Positions 27,927-37,510 of a DNA stretch of 64,000 nt are shown here, piece after piece (position 1 is the first letter of the stretch; each line of letters starts with the position of its first letter). Source of the stretch: an uncultured Methanomassiliicoccales archaeon (lineage in GTDB: Archaea > Thermoplasmatota > Thermoplasmata > Methanomassiliicoccales > Methanomethylophilaceae); contig CASFYI010000033.1 of the NCBI GenBank assembly GCA_949298875.1, positions 33,908 to 97,907 of the forward strand, given 5' to 3'. The translations under genes were made by a program, and so were the position numbers. The notes under the pieces are model-generated. The model saw only the letters and a program-made list of their open reading frames with translations. It was not told where the DNA came from and did no database searches.

Positions 27927-28072
27927 CCCGATGCGTTCGGGGGCAGACGATTCCGCGGTTCCGCGCGGATTTCCCCAGTCATATGTCCATATTATAATGA
28001 TTAGCCTGTTCGGATATTCAGGATTGGGGAACTTTTAACAATGACTTCAACATTAGGAGGCAGGTGAGTTAG

Positions 28073-29557
28073 ATGACTGGCGGATTCGACAACGACAAGT
28101 ACCTCAAGACCCAGTCCGAGCACATCAGGGAGCGCATCCAGAGGTTCGGCGGCAAGCTGTACCTCGAGTTCGGCGGCAAGCTGTTCGACGACTACCACGC
28201 GTCCAGGGTCCTGCCCGGGTTCATGCCGGACAGCAAGATCCGCATGCTGATGGAGTTCGGCGGTCAGGCGGAGGCCATCGTAGTCATCAACGCCGAGGAC
28301 ATCGTCAAGAACAAGGTCCGCAAGGACATCGGCATCGGATACGACCAGGAGGTCCTGAGGCTGGTGGACTCCTTTACCGACCGCGGCATCGGCGTGTGCG
28401 GCCTGGTCATCACCCAGTACAACGGGCAGGCGGCCGCCGACGCCTTCCAGAGGAAGGCCGAGGACCTGGGCCTTCGCGTCTACCGCCACTACCCCATCGC
28501 CGGATACCCCTCGAACCTGCAGCTCATCGTCTCGGACGACGGCTACGGCAGGAACGAGTACGTCGAGACCACCAAGCCGCTGGTCGTCGTCACCGCCCCC
28601 GGGCCGGGCAGCGGGAAGATGGCCGTCTGCCTCTCCCAGCTCTACCACGAGCACAGGATGGGTGTCCCGTCAGGTTACGCGAAGTTCGAGACCTTCCCGA
28701 TCTGGAACCTCCCGCTCGGCCACCCTGTGAACATCGCCTACGAGGCCGCCACGTCGGATCTGAGCGACAGCAACATGATCGATCCGTTCCATCTCGAGGC
28801 ATACGGCAAGATGGCGGTCAACTACAACAGGGACGTGGAGATCTTCCCGGTCCTGAACGCCATCCTCAAGGAGATCTCCGGCGAATCCCCGTACAAGTCC
28901 CCCACGGACATGGGTGTCAACATGGCCGGCAACTGCATCGTGGACGACGAGGCCGTCCGCAGGGCCGCCAACAACGAGATCATTCGCAGGTACTTCTCCG
29001 CGCTCAGGGACCGCAGGGAGGGGAAGGTGGACGACGAGGCGGTGTTCCGTTCGGAGCTCATCATGAACCGCGCCGGGATCGACGTCGCCTACCGCAATGC
29101 GGTGGTGAGGGCGAGGGAGGAGGCGTCCAAGACCGACAGGCCCGTGGTCGCCGCGGAGCTCCCGGACGGCAGGATGGTCGTCGGCAAGGCGTCCCCGCTC
29201 CTGACCGCGTCGTCGGCGATGATCCTCAACGCCCTGAAGATCGCCGCGGGCATCGACGATTCCGTGCTGCTGATATCCCCGGAGGTCATCCACTCCATGC
29301 AGAGGCTCAAGGTGGACTACCTGGGCAACAGGAATCCCCGCCTCCACATAGACGAGATGCTCGTCGCCCTGTCCATCGCCGCGAACTCCGATCCGTACGC
29401 CGAGAGGGCGTTCGCCGCGCTCCCGTCGCTGCGCGGGAGCGACGTCCACTCATCCGTGATAATATCGCAGGTGGACGACGGGCTCTACAAGAAGCTGGGG
29501 ATGTACGCCTCCAGCGAACCCGAGTACCAGACCAAGTGCCTGTTCCACGGGAACTGA
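28073..29557 (+). CDS. DUF1846 family protein
   Basis: A 494-residue protein matching the DUF1846 family, known mainly from Firmicutes and some gut archaea; function not established. Recognisable segments are KLYLEFGGKLFDDYHASRVL at about 28-47 and TAPGPGSGKMAVCLSQLYHE near 178-197, which resembles a nucleotide-binding loop. A TATA-like cttttaac lies about 40 bases upstream and GGTGAG four bases before the ATG. Confidence 0.85.
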   Translation: MTGGFDNDKYLKTQSEHIRERIQRFGGKLYLEFGGKLFDDYHASRVLPGFMPDSKIRMLMEFGGQAEAIVVINAEDIVKNKVRKDIGIGYDQEVLRLVDSFTDRGIGVCGLVITQYNGQAAADAFQRKAEDLGLRVYRHYPIAGYPSNLQLIVSDDGYGRNEYVETTKPLVVVTAPGPGSGKMAVCLSQLYHEHRMGVPSGYAKFETFPIWNLPLGHPVNIAYEAATSDLSDSNMIDPFHLEAYGKMAVNYNRDVEIFPVLNAILKEISGESPYKSPTDMGVNMAGNCIVDDEAVRRAANNEIIRRYFSALRDRREGKVDDEAVFRSELIMNRAGIDVAYRNAVVRAREEASKTDRPVVAAELPDGRMVVGKASPLLTASSAMILNALKIAAGIDDSVLLISPEVIHSMQRLKVDYLGNRNPRLHIDEMLVALSIAANSDPYAERAFAALPSLRGSDVHSSVIISQVDDGLYKKLGMYASSEPEYQTKCLFHGN

Positions 29558-29561
29558 GACG

Positions 29562-29593
29562 GATGCGGGCCCGGGCATCCCGGGCGCCGCATC
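29562..29593. terminator. Long hairpin between convergent genes
   Basis: About 14 paired bases with one bulge (GATGCGG-GCCCGGG against CCCGGGC-CCGCATC), filling the gap between the DUF1846 stop and the convergent M50 protease stop. Works for both strands. Confidence 0.6.
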
Positions 29594-30265
29594 TCAATAG
29601 ACGAAATACAGGTCCGGCATCCAGAGATACAGGTATGCCAGCTCGATTATGGCAGCCGCCAGGGCGATCACGTAGACCGGGATGTTCCAGGTCACAATCT
29701 TCGAGCCGTCGAGAGGCGGTATCGGCAGCAGGTTGAAGAACGCGAGGAACGCGTTCAGCGATGCCAGCAGCATGAAGAACAGCACCCACGCCGAGTAGTT
29801 GAACACGAGGCATCCCGCGATCCCCACCGCGCAGAGCACGATGTTGACCGCTGGTCCGGCGATGCTGATCCTCCCATTAGTCCTCTTGTCCGGGCATCCG
29901 TGGATCACCACCGCGCCCGGGGCGGCGAAGAGGAATCCGAAGAGCGAGGTGATCAGCGTGATGCCCAGTCCCGCAGGCCACATCCTGAACTCGGACCTCA
30001 TGCCGCTGTTCTGGGCGACGAACTTGTGACCCAGCTCGTGGAGCAGGAAGCTCAGGCACACGATGACGAGGCAGACCCCGAACAGCCCGGCCCATCTCAT
30101 CGAATCGCCCAGGTGGTATCCCAGGTAGTCCATGATGCTGCCGTTGCGGTAAAGCACCATGAACGCCACGGACAGCACCACCACCGCGACCGCTATGTCG
30201 ATGACCTCACGCCTTTCGAACCGTCCCCTCTTCGGGGCGTCGATTATCGTGTACGTCTCATCCAT
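29594..30265 (-). CDS. Site-2-protease-like zinc metalloprotease (M50)
   Basis: Membrane metalloprotease of 223 residues with about six membrane segments. The zinc motif HELGH is near residue 76-80 and the third ligand motif PPLDGSK is near 185. It would cleave substrates within the membrane, typically membrane-tethered factors. Divergent from the PAPS-reductase-like gene. Confidence 0.85.
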   Translation of the reverse strand: MDETYTIIDAPKRGRFERREVIDIAVAVVVLSVAFMVLYRNGSIMDYLGYHLGDSMRWAGLFGVCLVIVCLSFLLHELGHKFVAQNSGMRSEFRMWPAGLGITLITSLFGFLFAAPGAVVIHGCPDKRTNGRISIAGPAVNIVLCAVGIAGCLVFNYSAWVLFFMLLASLNAFLAFFNLLPIPPLDGSKIVTWNIPVYVIALAAAIIELAYLYLWMPDLYFVY

Positions 30266-30384
30266 GCTATTGCGATTGGTTCACCCATTAAAAAGCTGGG
30301 GTGGGACCCTTCGGTCTTCCGAACCATCTCTGCGTCCGCGCCAGCTCATCATGTTTAAATGGTATCCGCCCTTGATTCGGCCAT

Positions 30385-32319
30385 ATGGCCAATCAGACCG
30401 CCCACGGGAAGGAGGAGCTCAGATGGTGCGACGCCTGCGGCACGCTGCTGCTGGGCGATTCGTGCTCCGTATGCGGTTCGGAGGGCAGGCAGTTCAGGAT
30501 CAACAGCCCCGGCGACCTCCGCCCGTGCATGGGCGACTCCGTCGACATGGTGCTGGCACTGTTCCGCGAGGCCTTCGGGACGGACGCCCCCCTGAGGGGG
30601 AGGGCGATGTTCCTCAACAAGATCCCGGGGGAGGACCGTGCGGACGAGATCGTCGCCCACGGGGCGGTCGTGGCCGTCATGAGATACGACATCCGCCGCG
30701 CCCGCATGGTCCTTGAGCTCAGGCAGCACGGGGCGGAGCTGCTCGCCCCCGTCGCGAAGCGCTCCATCGTCCGCTTCGCGGGGATGTCCGGACACCTCAA
30801 GGGCAAGGTCGTGCCGGGGGCCAATGTGACCGAGGTCGTCGGGACGTTCTCCGAGGGCGACCCGCTCATCCTCCTGAAGGGCGGCAAGGTGGGCCCCGGG
30901 GTGTCGCTCTGCGACAGCGGCTCCCTCCGCAGCGCGGAGCGCGCGGTCAAGATCCGCGACCTGAACGCGCCGTCGGGGAATCCCGTGTCCCCGAAGGCGG
31001 GCCTGGACACGTTCGTCGCCTGCAACAAGGGGCATGTGCGGAGGATCCAGAGGCGCGCCGTCCACGAGATCCGCAGGTTCATGGACGAAGGCAACCGCAA
31101 CCATCTGCCGGTGACCGTGTCCTTCTCCGGAGGCAAGGATTCGCTCGCGGCATGCGCCCTGGCCATGGAGGCATGCGGCAGCGTGGACCTCATCAACATA
31201 GACACGGGCCTGGAGTTCCCGGAGACGCTGGAGTACGTGGACCGTTTCGCGAGGATGAACGGCCTGAGGCTCCACCGCGCCGCGGGGGGCACGGGTTTCA
31301 GCGACAACATCGACACCTTCGGGCCGCCCGCCAAGGACTTCCGCTGGTGCTGCAAGGTCTGCAAGCTCGGCCCGGTCACGGACACGATCGACAGGGACTT
31401 CCCCAAGGGGACGGTCACGGTGGAGGGCAACAGGCGCCTGGAGTCCTTCGCCCGCTCGAAGACGTCGTTCGTCACCAGGAACCCCTTCGTCCCCAACCAG
31501 ATCAACCTCAATCCCATCCGCGACTGGAGCGCCGCGGAGGTCTGGATCTACATCCTCACCCACGGTCTCGACTACAATCCGCTGTACGACAGGGACTTCG
31601 AGAGGATAGGGTGCTACCTCTGCCCCGCCTGCCTGGAGAGCGAGTGGGCGAACACGCGCAGGATCCATCCGGAACTCGCATCCGAGTGGGACTCCTACCT
31701 CGCATCCTACGCGGAATCCAGGGGGCTCCCGGCGGAGTACGCGTCCATGGGGTTCTGGAGGTGGAAGGCCCTTCCGCCGAAGATGGTCCGCATCGCGGAC
31801 GAGATGGGCCTCGACCTCAGGCCGAAGGCGCAGCCCGGTCCGTCTATGAGGATGCTGAAGGGTGCATCGCCGTGCGCCGCCGGAGGTTTCTCGATCGAGG
31901 CCATCGTCAACGTCCCGAGGCAGAGGGACTTCTCCTACGTGGAGGACGCCCTGCGCACCGTGGGGGACGCGAAGTACGATGACGCGTACGAGATCGCCCT
32001 CCTGCGCCTGCCGATCGGCCGGGCCAGGCTGTTCGGCGGCGGCCAGGTGTCCGTCAACTCCCCCGACGCCAGGAACGCGAAGGAGGTGTTCTCCCGGGCT
32101 GTCACGGCGCTCGTGAGGGCGATGATGTGCACCGAGTGCGGGATATGCGCCAAGGGATGCCCCCGCCGCGCCATCACGATGGACGGCGGCATGCGCGTCG
32201 ATCCCGGGAGATGCAATTCCTGCGGCAGATGCGAGAGGTCCTGCATGGTCGTGCACTATTCGGACCGTCTGCTCTCCGAGGATGTCGGTGCGTCTCCCGC
32301 AACCATTAATAGACCATGA
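30385..32319 (+). CDS. PAPS-reductase-like fusion: zinc ribbon, PUA, PP-loop, 2x[4Fe-4S]
   Basis: A 644-residue multidomain protein. A zinc ribbon with two CxxC pairs (CDAC, CSVC) at about 15-31; a PUA-like domain around 95-170; the PP-loop SGGKDS at 248-253; a CCKVCK cysteine motif near 330; and a dicluster ferredoxin from C582. This arrangement is known from methanogens and is thought to act in reductive sulfur transfer or RNA thiolation; the substrate is unproven. TATA-like gtttaaat lies about 30 bases upstream. Confidence 0.87.
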   Translation: MANQTAHGKEELRWCDACGTLLLGDSCSVCGSEGRQFRINSPGDLRPCMGDSVDMVLALFREAFGTDAPLRGRAMFLNKIPGEDRADEIVAHGAVVAVMRYDIRRARMVLELRQHGAELLAPVAKRSIVRFAGMSGHLKGKVVPGANVTEVVGTFSEGDPLILLKGGKVGPGVSLCDSGSLRSAERAVKIRDLNAPSGNPVSPKAGLDTFVACNKGHVRRIQRRAVHEIRRFMDEGNRNHLPVTVSFSGGKDSLAACALAMEACGSVDLINIDTGLEFPETLEYVDRFARMNGLRLHRAAGGTGFSDNIDTFGPPAKDFRWCCKVCKLGPVTDTIDRDFPKGTVTVEGNRRLESFARSKTSFVTRNPFVPNQINLNPIRDWSAAEVWIYILTHGLDYNPLYDRDFERIGCYLCPACLESEWANTRRIHPELASEWDSYLASYAESRGLPAEYASMGFWRWKALPPKMVRIADEMGLDLRPKAQPGPSMRMLKGASPCAAGGFSIEAIVNVPRQRDFSYVEDALRTVGDAKYDDAYEIALLRLPIGRARLFGGGQVSVNSPDARNAKEVFSRAVTALVRAMMCTECGICAKGCPRRAITMDGGMRVDPGRCNSCGRCERSCMVVHYSDRLLSEDVGASPATINRP

Positions 32320-32334
32320 TTTCTGGCCGAGAGC

Positions 32335-33060
32335 ATGGACGCTGTTATGGGCATCGCCATGGTGGTCGGGATAGCGCCGGCCCTCGCGCTCATGTTTCTG
32401 GGTGTCAGGAACTACACCTATCCGAGGGTCGAGCAGCCGTTCTTCAGCGACCCCACGTTCTTCATGCTGTTCGTTGTCGGTCTCGTGGAGGGATCGATCG
32501 TCTTCGTGGCGATGCGCATACTCAACGCCGCATCGAGCATCATCCTGATGGTGCTGCTCGCGGTCATCCAGATACTGGCGATGGTGCTGGTGATGAACCT
32601 GCGCAGGTTCAGGGGCAAGTCGGATTCCGTGTTCTACGGCTTCGCGCTCGGTCTGGGGAACTCCTGTGGGTTCGCCACCGGGTTCTGCTTCCTCATCTAC
32701 GGGGCGCTCACGGACATGGACGTCTCCATAGGTCCGTCGTTCGCCGTCCTCGTCCTGCTGTCCGTCTCGATGTCCCTGATAATGGGCGCATGCGGAACCA
32801 ATGTGGGGGAGGGCATAGCCAGGCACCGCGTCATGGAGTTCGCGCTCCAGGCACTCCTGCCGATGGTGGCCTACGACATGCTGCTCTGCGGGGCCATCCT
32901 GAACGGTGACAGTCTGCTGTTCTACGCGTTCATGGTGCTCATGCTGGTCCTCGGCGGCCTGTACTACTTCTACATCATGCAGAGGAAGCTTCCCAACATA
33001 GTACGCGAGGTCCTCCTGATGGAGGGCAAGAAGCGCGGGGACATCCCCAAGTCGAAGTGA
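32335..33060 (+). CDS. Polytopic membrane protein
   Basis: A 241-residue protein with about seven hydrophobic segments and a short basic tail. It weakly recalls PrsW-like or small archaeal membrane proteins, but I see no catalytic motif. Follows the PAPS-like gene by 15 bases. Its TGA (33058-33060) abuts the CGA end of the convergent gene. Confidence 0.65.
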   Translation: MDAVMGIAMVVGIAPALALMFLGVRNYTYPRVEQPFFSDPTFFMLFVVGLVEGSIVFVAMRILNAASSIILMVLLAVIQILAMVLVMNLRRFRGKSDSVFYGFALGLGNSCGFATGFCFLIYGALTDMDVSIGPSFAVLVLLSVSMSLIMGACGTNVGEGIARHRVMEFALQALLPMVAYDMLLCGAILNGDSLLFYAFMVLMLVLGGLYYFYIMQRKLPNIVREVLLMEGKKRGDIPKSK

Positions 33061-33510
33061 TCGCGCCTGGTAGAATCCAGGACGGGTCTCGTGGACGAAA
33101 CCCCGGTCCAGCATGGCGGAGAGCATCCTCTCCGCCCTCCTGGGCTCGTACCCCTCGACATCCTCCAGGGTGAACTCCCCCTTGAGGGCGGTGAGTCCCT
33201 CCGAGAGGACCTCCATCTTCTCGTCGAGGTCCGAGGCATGCTCGTAGCGGTAAGCGAGGGTCGACTCCGGATCGGATTCCCCGATCCTCCTCCTTCTCTC
33301 CCTCAGGTCCGCCTGGGTCGGCAGGAACTCGTCCGCGCCTATGGCCCTGGACAGCGCGGCGCGGACCTCCGACTGGCTCTCCGATGTGAAGATGAACCCG
33401 TTCCTGCCGGCGCGCTCCGAATGCCCGCAGTACGGGCATGTGGTGACGGAGTCGTCCGTCTCGACGATCCTGGGGCGGCGGCAGAGGCCGCACTGGGTCA
33501 GTCCGTACAT
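33061..33510 (-). CDS. Zinc-ribbon protein (DUF1922-like), ends at CGA
   Basis: A 149-residue protein. An N-terminal zinc ribbon (CGLC at about 7-10 and CPYC near 25-28) is followed by a helical basic/acidic region. There is no standard stop for 3.1 kb (to 30355). The first CGA, at 33063-33061, comes right after GFYQA and abuts the convergent TGA as TGATCG. It starts one base after the PAC2 gene stop on the same strand, so both are one transcript. Confidence 0.72.
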
Positions 33511-33511
33511 G

Positions 33512-34243
33512 TCACCCGTAGATGGCGCTCTCGGAGGGGTCGTTGTCCATGGTCGCCTGGCCCGTCTGGGTCCTGCGCATGATCTCGTCCCCCTCCTCGA
33601 AGAGAAGCTTGGTGTTGACCTTCAGTCCCTTGACCATCTTGGAGACAGGCTCCATGAAGGCCGCGGCGGATGCCGGGTCCGGGATGCTCGGATTGGCCGG
33701 GCACAGGATGGTGACCAGGTTCATCCCCCTCTGGGCCGCCATGTACATCATGACGCCGGTTATCCCCTTGACCATGCCGCTCTCCATCTTCTGGAGGCCG
33801 GATGCCTCGTACAGCCTGCCGACGCCGGGGCCGCTCCCGCCGCATATGACGGGCTGGTCCTGCTCGGTCATCCTGGGGATGCCCTCGAGGCAGATGACGT
33901 CCCTGCATCCCAGGTCCCTCAGGGCCCCCAGGACGGTGTTGCCAAGGAGGTAGCAGTCCTCGGGCTTGGGGGCGAACTCCGATGTGCACACGACGGCGTC
34001 CTTGCCGTTCTTGGTGCGCCTCTTGTGGCCGTACAGGCGCACAGGCGGATAGGCCGTGGCGTTGGACACAAGGCTGTACGGAGGGATCCTCTCCCCGTGG
34101 ATGCCGGCGACCGGCTCCATCTTGAGCTGGCTGACATAATAGTTCGCCGCGATCGAGCTCACCAGACCTACGCTGGGGAACCCGACGATCCCGACCGGAT
34201 CGTCCAGACCCAGGTCCGAGTATCTGATGGTCTCTAGGCACAT
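33512..34243 (-). CDS. Proteasome-assembly-chaperone (PAC2) family protein
   Basis: A 243-residue PAC2-fold protein. The N-terminal VGIVGFPSVGLVSSIAANY (about 17-35) and the central DVICLEGIPRM segment are typical of archaeal PbaB-like chaperones. The start ATG 34243 is in a divergent region with the M16 gene. Likely helps assemble the proteasome or another complex; the zinc-ribbon protein is its operon partner. Confidence 0.85.
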   Translation of the reverse strand: MCLETIRYSDLGLDDPVGIVGFPSVGLVSSIAANYYVSQLKMEPVAGIHGERIPPYSLVSNATAYPPVRLYGHKRRTKNGKDAVVCTSEFAPKPEDCYLLGNTVLGALRDLGCRDVICLEGIPRMTEQDQPVICGGSGPGVGRLYEASGLQKMESGMVKGITGVMMYMAAQRGMNLVTILCPANPSIPDPASAAAFMEPVSKMVKGLKVNTKLLFEEGDEIMRRTQTGQATMDNDPSESAIYG

Positions 34244-34295
34244 GCCACCCGGTATCCCGACGAAGATATTAATGGGAACGGTGGATGGGAAGGGC

Positions 34296-35567
34296 ATGAG
34301 CGACCGCATAACCATGGCCAGGACGGCGGGGGGCATACCCGTCGTGGCAGAGCGCATCCCCGGGAGCCGGAGCGCCGGATACATGATCGGAGTTGCCACG
34401 GGCTCCAGGGACGAGACCGAGGACATATTCGGGCTGTCGCATCTCCTGGAGCACACGGTGTTCCGCGAGACGAAGACCCGCGACTCGTACCAGATGGCCA
34501 AGGAGATGGAGGGCGCCGGAGGGGAGCTCAACGCGTTCACCGGCCGCGAGATGACCGCGTTCTACGGCATCACCATCAGCGAGACCAGGGGGACGGCCAT
34601 GGAGATGGTCGGGGACATAGTCGCCAATCCGCTCATCAACGAGAAGGACACGGAACTCGAGAAGAAGATCGTACTCCAGGAGCTGAGCATGATCGAGAGC
34701 GAGCCGGAGACCCGCATCCACGACCTGTTCGAGAGCATGCTCTGGAGGGGGCATCCCCTGTCCCAGGACGAGGGAGGGGACAAGGAGATCGTCGCCCGCC
34801 TGACCTCCGCGGACCTCAGGGCCTACTACGAGGAGAAGTACCTCATCCCCAACCTGGCCGTCTACGCGGCGGGCGATGTGGACCTCGACGAGACGGTCGC
34901 CTGGGCCGAGTCCACCCTGGACGGTATGTCCGGGGGGAGGGCGAACGCGAGGACTGAGCCCCCGATGCCGAAGGCGGAGTTCAGATGCGAGAAGGGTGAC
35001 TCCGACCACCTGCAGGTCGCCATGGGTTTCCCCTCCTACGGGGCGTCCCACCCGGACCGCTCCGCGCTGACGATGCTCTCCGCCGTCCTCGGAAGCGGGA
35101 CCAGCTCCAGGCTGTTCCAGTCCGTGAGGGAGCAGAAGGCGCTCGTCTACTCTGTGTACACGACGGTGAGCCAGGAGAGCGACGCGAGCTCCATGGTGGC
35201 GTACATGTCCTGCACCGACGGCAACGCGTCCGAGGCCATGTCCACGACCTCTGCGGAGTTCGGGAGGCTGCTCAGGGACGGTCTCGAGGAGGGCGAGCTG
35301 GAGCGCGCCAAGCGCCTCGTGAAGGGCGCGAACGTGAGGGCGATGGAGTCCACGGAGCACAGGCTCTACAGGCTCGGCGTCAACCACATGCTCAACGGGT
35401 CCACAGAGAGCCTCGAGGAGCGTCTCGACAAGATCGACGCGGTCACCGAGGAGGACGTCATGCGCGTGGCGAGGGACATCCTCCGCCCCGAGAGGATGAA
35501 TGTGATGGTCCTCGGGAAGGCCGGACGCGCCGTCAGGAAGACGGAGATCTCCGACCTCGGTTTCTGA
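34296..35567 (+). CDS. M16-family zinc peptidase
   Basis: Pitrilysin-like peptidase of 423 residues. The inverted zinc motif HLLEH is at residues 49-53, with the downstream Glu in the ELNAFTGREMTAFYG region. Two M16 halves are present, as in bacterial/archaeal single-chain processing peptidases. ATG 34296 is preceded by GGGAAGGG; a TATA-like gatattaa is about 30 bases upstream. Its 3' end overlaps the convergent protease gene by 11 bases if that ends at CGA. Confidence 0.88.
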   Translation: MSDRITMARTAGGIPVVAERIPGSRSAGYMIGVATGSRDETEDIFGLSHLLEHTVFRETKTRDSYQMAKEMEGAGGELNAFTGREMTAFYGITISETRGTAMEMVGDIVANPLINEKDTELEKKIVLQELSMIESEPETRIHDLFESMLWRGHPLSQDEGGDKEIVARLTSADLRAYYEEKYLIPNLAVYAAGDVDLDETVAWAESTLDGMSGGRANARTEPPMPKAEFRCEKGDSDHLQVAMGFPSYGASHPDRSALTMLSAVLGSGTSSRLFQSVREQKALVYSVYTTVSQESDASSMVAYMSCTDGNASEAMSTTSAEFGRLLRDGLEEGELERAKRLVKGANVRAMESTEHRLYRLGVNHMLNGSTESLEERLDKIDAVTEEDVMRVARDILRPERMNVMVLGKAGRAVRKTEISDLGF

Positions 35568-36033
35568 CCGATTCCATCAGGTGGAGGACCGCGGCCTTGG
35601 CGCTGTCCACGGCCGCCTCCACCTCCGGGGTCATCGTCTCCGTGACGGTCTTGATGTCCTGCACCTCGACGGCGACGAAGGATATCGTCTCGGGCATGAT
35701 CTCCGGATCCATCTTGCGGCCGATCTTTATGGCCGTGGGGAGGTTGACGTCGTGCGTCGCGGCATCCGCGATCACCTCGTCGAAGTCGCTCTCCTTGAAG
35801 AGCAGGACGGTGCCTGGCCCGTACTCGCCCGTCTGGATGGCGTCCACGACGATCGCATGGGAGTAGCCGTGGATCACGGGCAGTATGTCCAGTCCGCCGA
35901 TGGCCTCCTGGAAGCAGTCCACGTCGTCCATGCCGAGGGCGTCTATCGCCTCCGACACGCGGAGACCGACCGCGTCGTCGCACATGATTGGGCTTCCGAG
36001 TCCGATGACAGCTATCCTTCCGTTGAGGGCCAT
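35557..36033 (-). CDS. Hydrogenase maturation protease (M52/HycI-like), ends at CGA
   Basis: Cleaves the C-terminal tail of a [NiFe]-hydrogenase large subunit; 158 residues, normal for the family. N-terminal GLGSPIMCDDAVG at about 11-23 holds the first acidic nickel-sensing residue; VVDAIQTGEYGPG follows. The first CGA (35559-35557) comes after MESVRN. The standard stop would be eight codons on, deeper in the M16 gene. No hydrogenase genes are in the window, so it acts in trans. Confidence 0.8.
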
Positions 36034-36123
36034 TGACGCCGCATGGGCGTCCATGTCTTCAGTTTGACGTTCGCCGATGCGTCATTCGACACCGTTTTAC
36101 CCTGGAAGGTAATACGGGATGCC

Positions 36124-36924
36124 GTGCAGATCCGCGTACAGAGCTCGCAGACGATCAACGGGAAGTCCGTCACGGCCCGTCAGCTGGAGGCGCTCCTCGC
36201 GGTGCAGGATACTGGTAGCCAGACGGCCGCCGCACAGCGCATGGGCATCTCCGTCCCGGTCCTCCACAAGTACATGTCCAGCATAGAGGACGCCGCCGGC
36301 TCCCCCGTGCTGAAGACCACGCCCGCCGGCTCCCGCCTCACGCCCGAGGGCGAGGAGATCGTATCGGTGGCCAGGTCCATGGCGCTCCGCTGCGACATGC
36401 CAAGGAGGTTCACTGTGTGCTGCAGCCCGGTGATGGAGGATCTGCTGATGTCCGTCCTCTCGTCGCTGAGGATGACCGACGCCAACGTCGTGATATCCGA
36501 CGACGAGTACAACATCAGGATGCTCAGGGAGGACCGCGCGGACATAGCGATCATCGACGACCCGCTGTACCTGTTCGACGCGGACGAGTTCGCGATGGAC
36601 GAGATCGGCTACATGGGCATGGTCATGGTGGACAACGGCCCGTCGTTCATCCGCTACCGCTACGGCGCCCAGAGGGTCGCGTTCATGTTCATGGACTCGG
36701 TGGACCGCGAGTACACCGTCGATGCCGAGACGTTCTCCCTCCCGGAGCTCCTGGGCTCGAACAAGAGCTTCTTCGTCGAGGAGTACCTGCTGACCAGGAG
36801 GAACCTCAGGCTGAAGAGCGCCGTGGACCCCAAGGTGCTCCGCCACGCCATCACCGCGCTGTACCGGACGGACGGAAGGCAGGTGCAGAGGCTCATCGCC
36901 GCGCTCAAGTCCAGACTCTCGTGA
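36124..36924 (+). CDS. LysR/ModE-like transcriptional regulator
   Basis: Putative regulator of 266 residues when started at GTG 36124. A LysR/ModE-type winged helix lies at about 14-75 (TARQLEALLAVQDTGSQTAAAQRMG), then a substrate-binding-like alpha/beta domain (FTVCCSPVMEDLLMSVL onward). The ORF opens upstream at 36043, but a TATA-like gttttacc at 36094-36101 places the transcript start right at GTG 36124. Divergent from the M52 protease. Confidence 0.78.
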   Translation: MQIRVQSSQTINGKSVTARQLEALLAVQDTGSQTAAAQRMGISVPVLHKYMSSIEDAAGSPVLKTTPAGSRLTPEGEEIVSVARSMALRCDMPRRFTVCCSPVMEDLLMSVLSSLRMTDANVVISDDEYNIRMLREDRADIAIIDDPLYLFDADEFAMDEIGYMGMVMVDNGPSFIRYRYGAQRVAFMFMDSVDREYTVDAETFSLPELLGSNKSFFVEEYLLTRRNLRLKSAVDPKVLRHAITALYRTDGRQVQRLIAALKSRLS

Positions 36925-36971
36925 TTAAGGATTACCCGATAAGATAACACCCATGGGGTCCCGACTGTCTC

Positions 36972-36980
36972 GATTAAATA
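36972..36980 (+). promoter_or_regulatory. hdrCB TATA box
   Basis: gattaaata sits about 33 bases before ATG 37009. This argues against the upstream GTG at 36991 as the hdrC start. Confidence 0.55.
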
Positions 36981-37008
36981 CGGTGACCGTGTGGCACAGC
37001 TCGATACT

Positions 37009-37506
37009 ATGGTTTCACCCAACCCAGAGTTCTTCAACGAGCTGACTGCGGCAGGAGCCGGCGACGTCAAGCTCTGCTTCCAGTGCGGAACCTGCACCGC
37101 TGGCTGCCCCTCCGGTAGGAGGACCTCCTACAGGACCAGGAAACTCATGAGGATGGCCCAGCTCGGCCTCAGGGAGGAGATCCTGAACAGTGAGGAGCTG
37201 TGGGAGTGCAGCACCTGCTACACCTGCGTCGAGAGGTGCCCCAGGCAGGTCCCCATCGTGGACATCGTGATCTCCCTCAGGAACCTCGCCGTCGCCGAGG
37301 GTCACATGTACCCCAACCACAAGAACACCGCCAAGAACTTCTCCAAGTACGGCCACACCGTCCCTGTCAAGGACGACATCACCGCGCTTCGCGAGTCTCT
37401 CGGCCTGCCCGGAATCCCGCCCACCGTCCTTGCTTCCGACAAGGCCAAGGCCGATCTGGACAAGATCCTGACCGTCACCGGTTTCGACAAGATCACTTCG
37501 GAGTGA
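37009..37506 (+). CDS. hdrC: Heterodisulfide reductase subunit C
   Basis: Iron-sulfur subunit of the CoM-S-S-CoB heterodisulfide reductase, 165 residues. Two [4Fe-4S] motifs are visible: CFQCGTCTAGCPSG near residue 23 and CSTCYTCVERCPR near 66. It passes electrons between HdrA and HdrB in the last step of methanogenesis. hdrB follows four bases on; hdrA is not in the window, as in other methanogens with split hdrA and hdrCB loci. Confidence 0.95.
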   Translation: MVSPNPEFFNELTAAGAGDVKLCFQCGTCTAGCPSGRRTSYRTRKLMRMAQLGLREEILNSEELWECSTCYTCVERCPRQVPIVDIVISLRNLAVAEGHMYPNHKNTAKNFSKYGHTVPVKDDITALRESLGLPGIPPTVLASDKAKADLDKILTVTGFDKITSE

Positions 37507-37510
37507 TAGA

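Noticed and set aside
30355..33510. A 1051-residue minus-strand ORF
   Set aside because: Only the first 149 codons resemble a protein; the rest is antisense to the PAPS-like and membrane-protein genes. It is open because GC-rich shadow frames lack stops.
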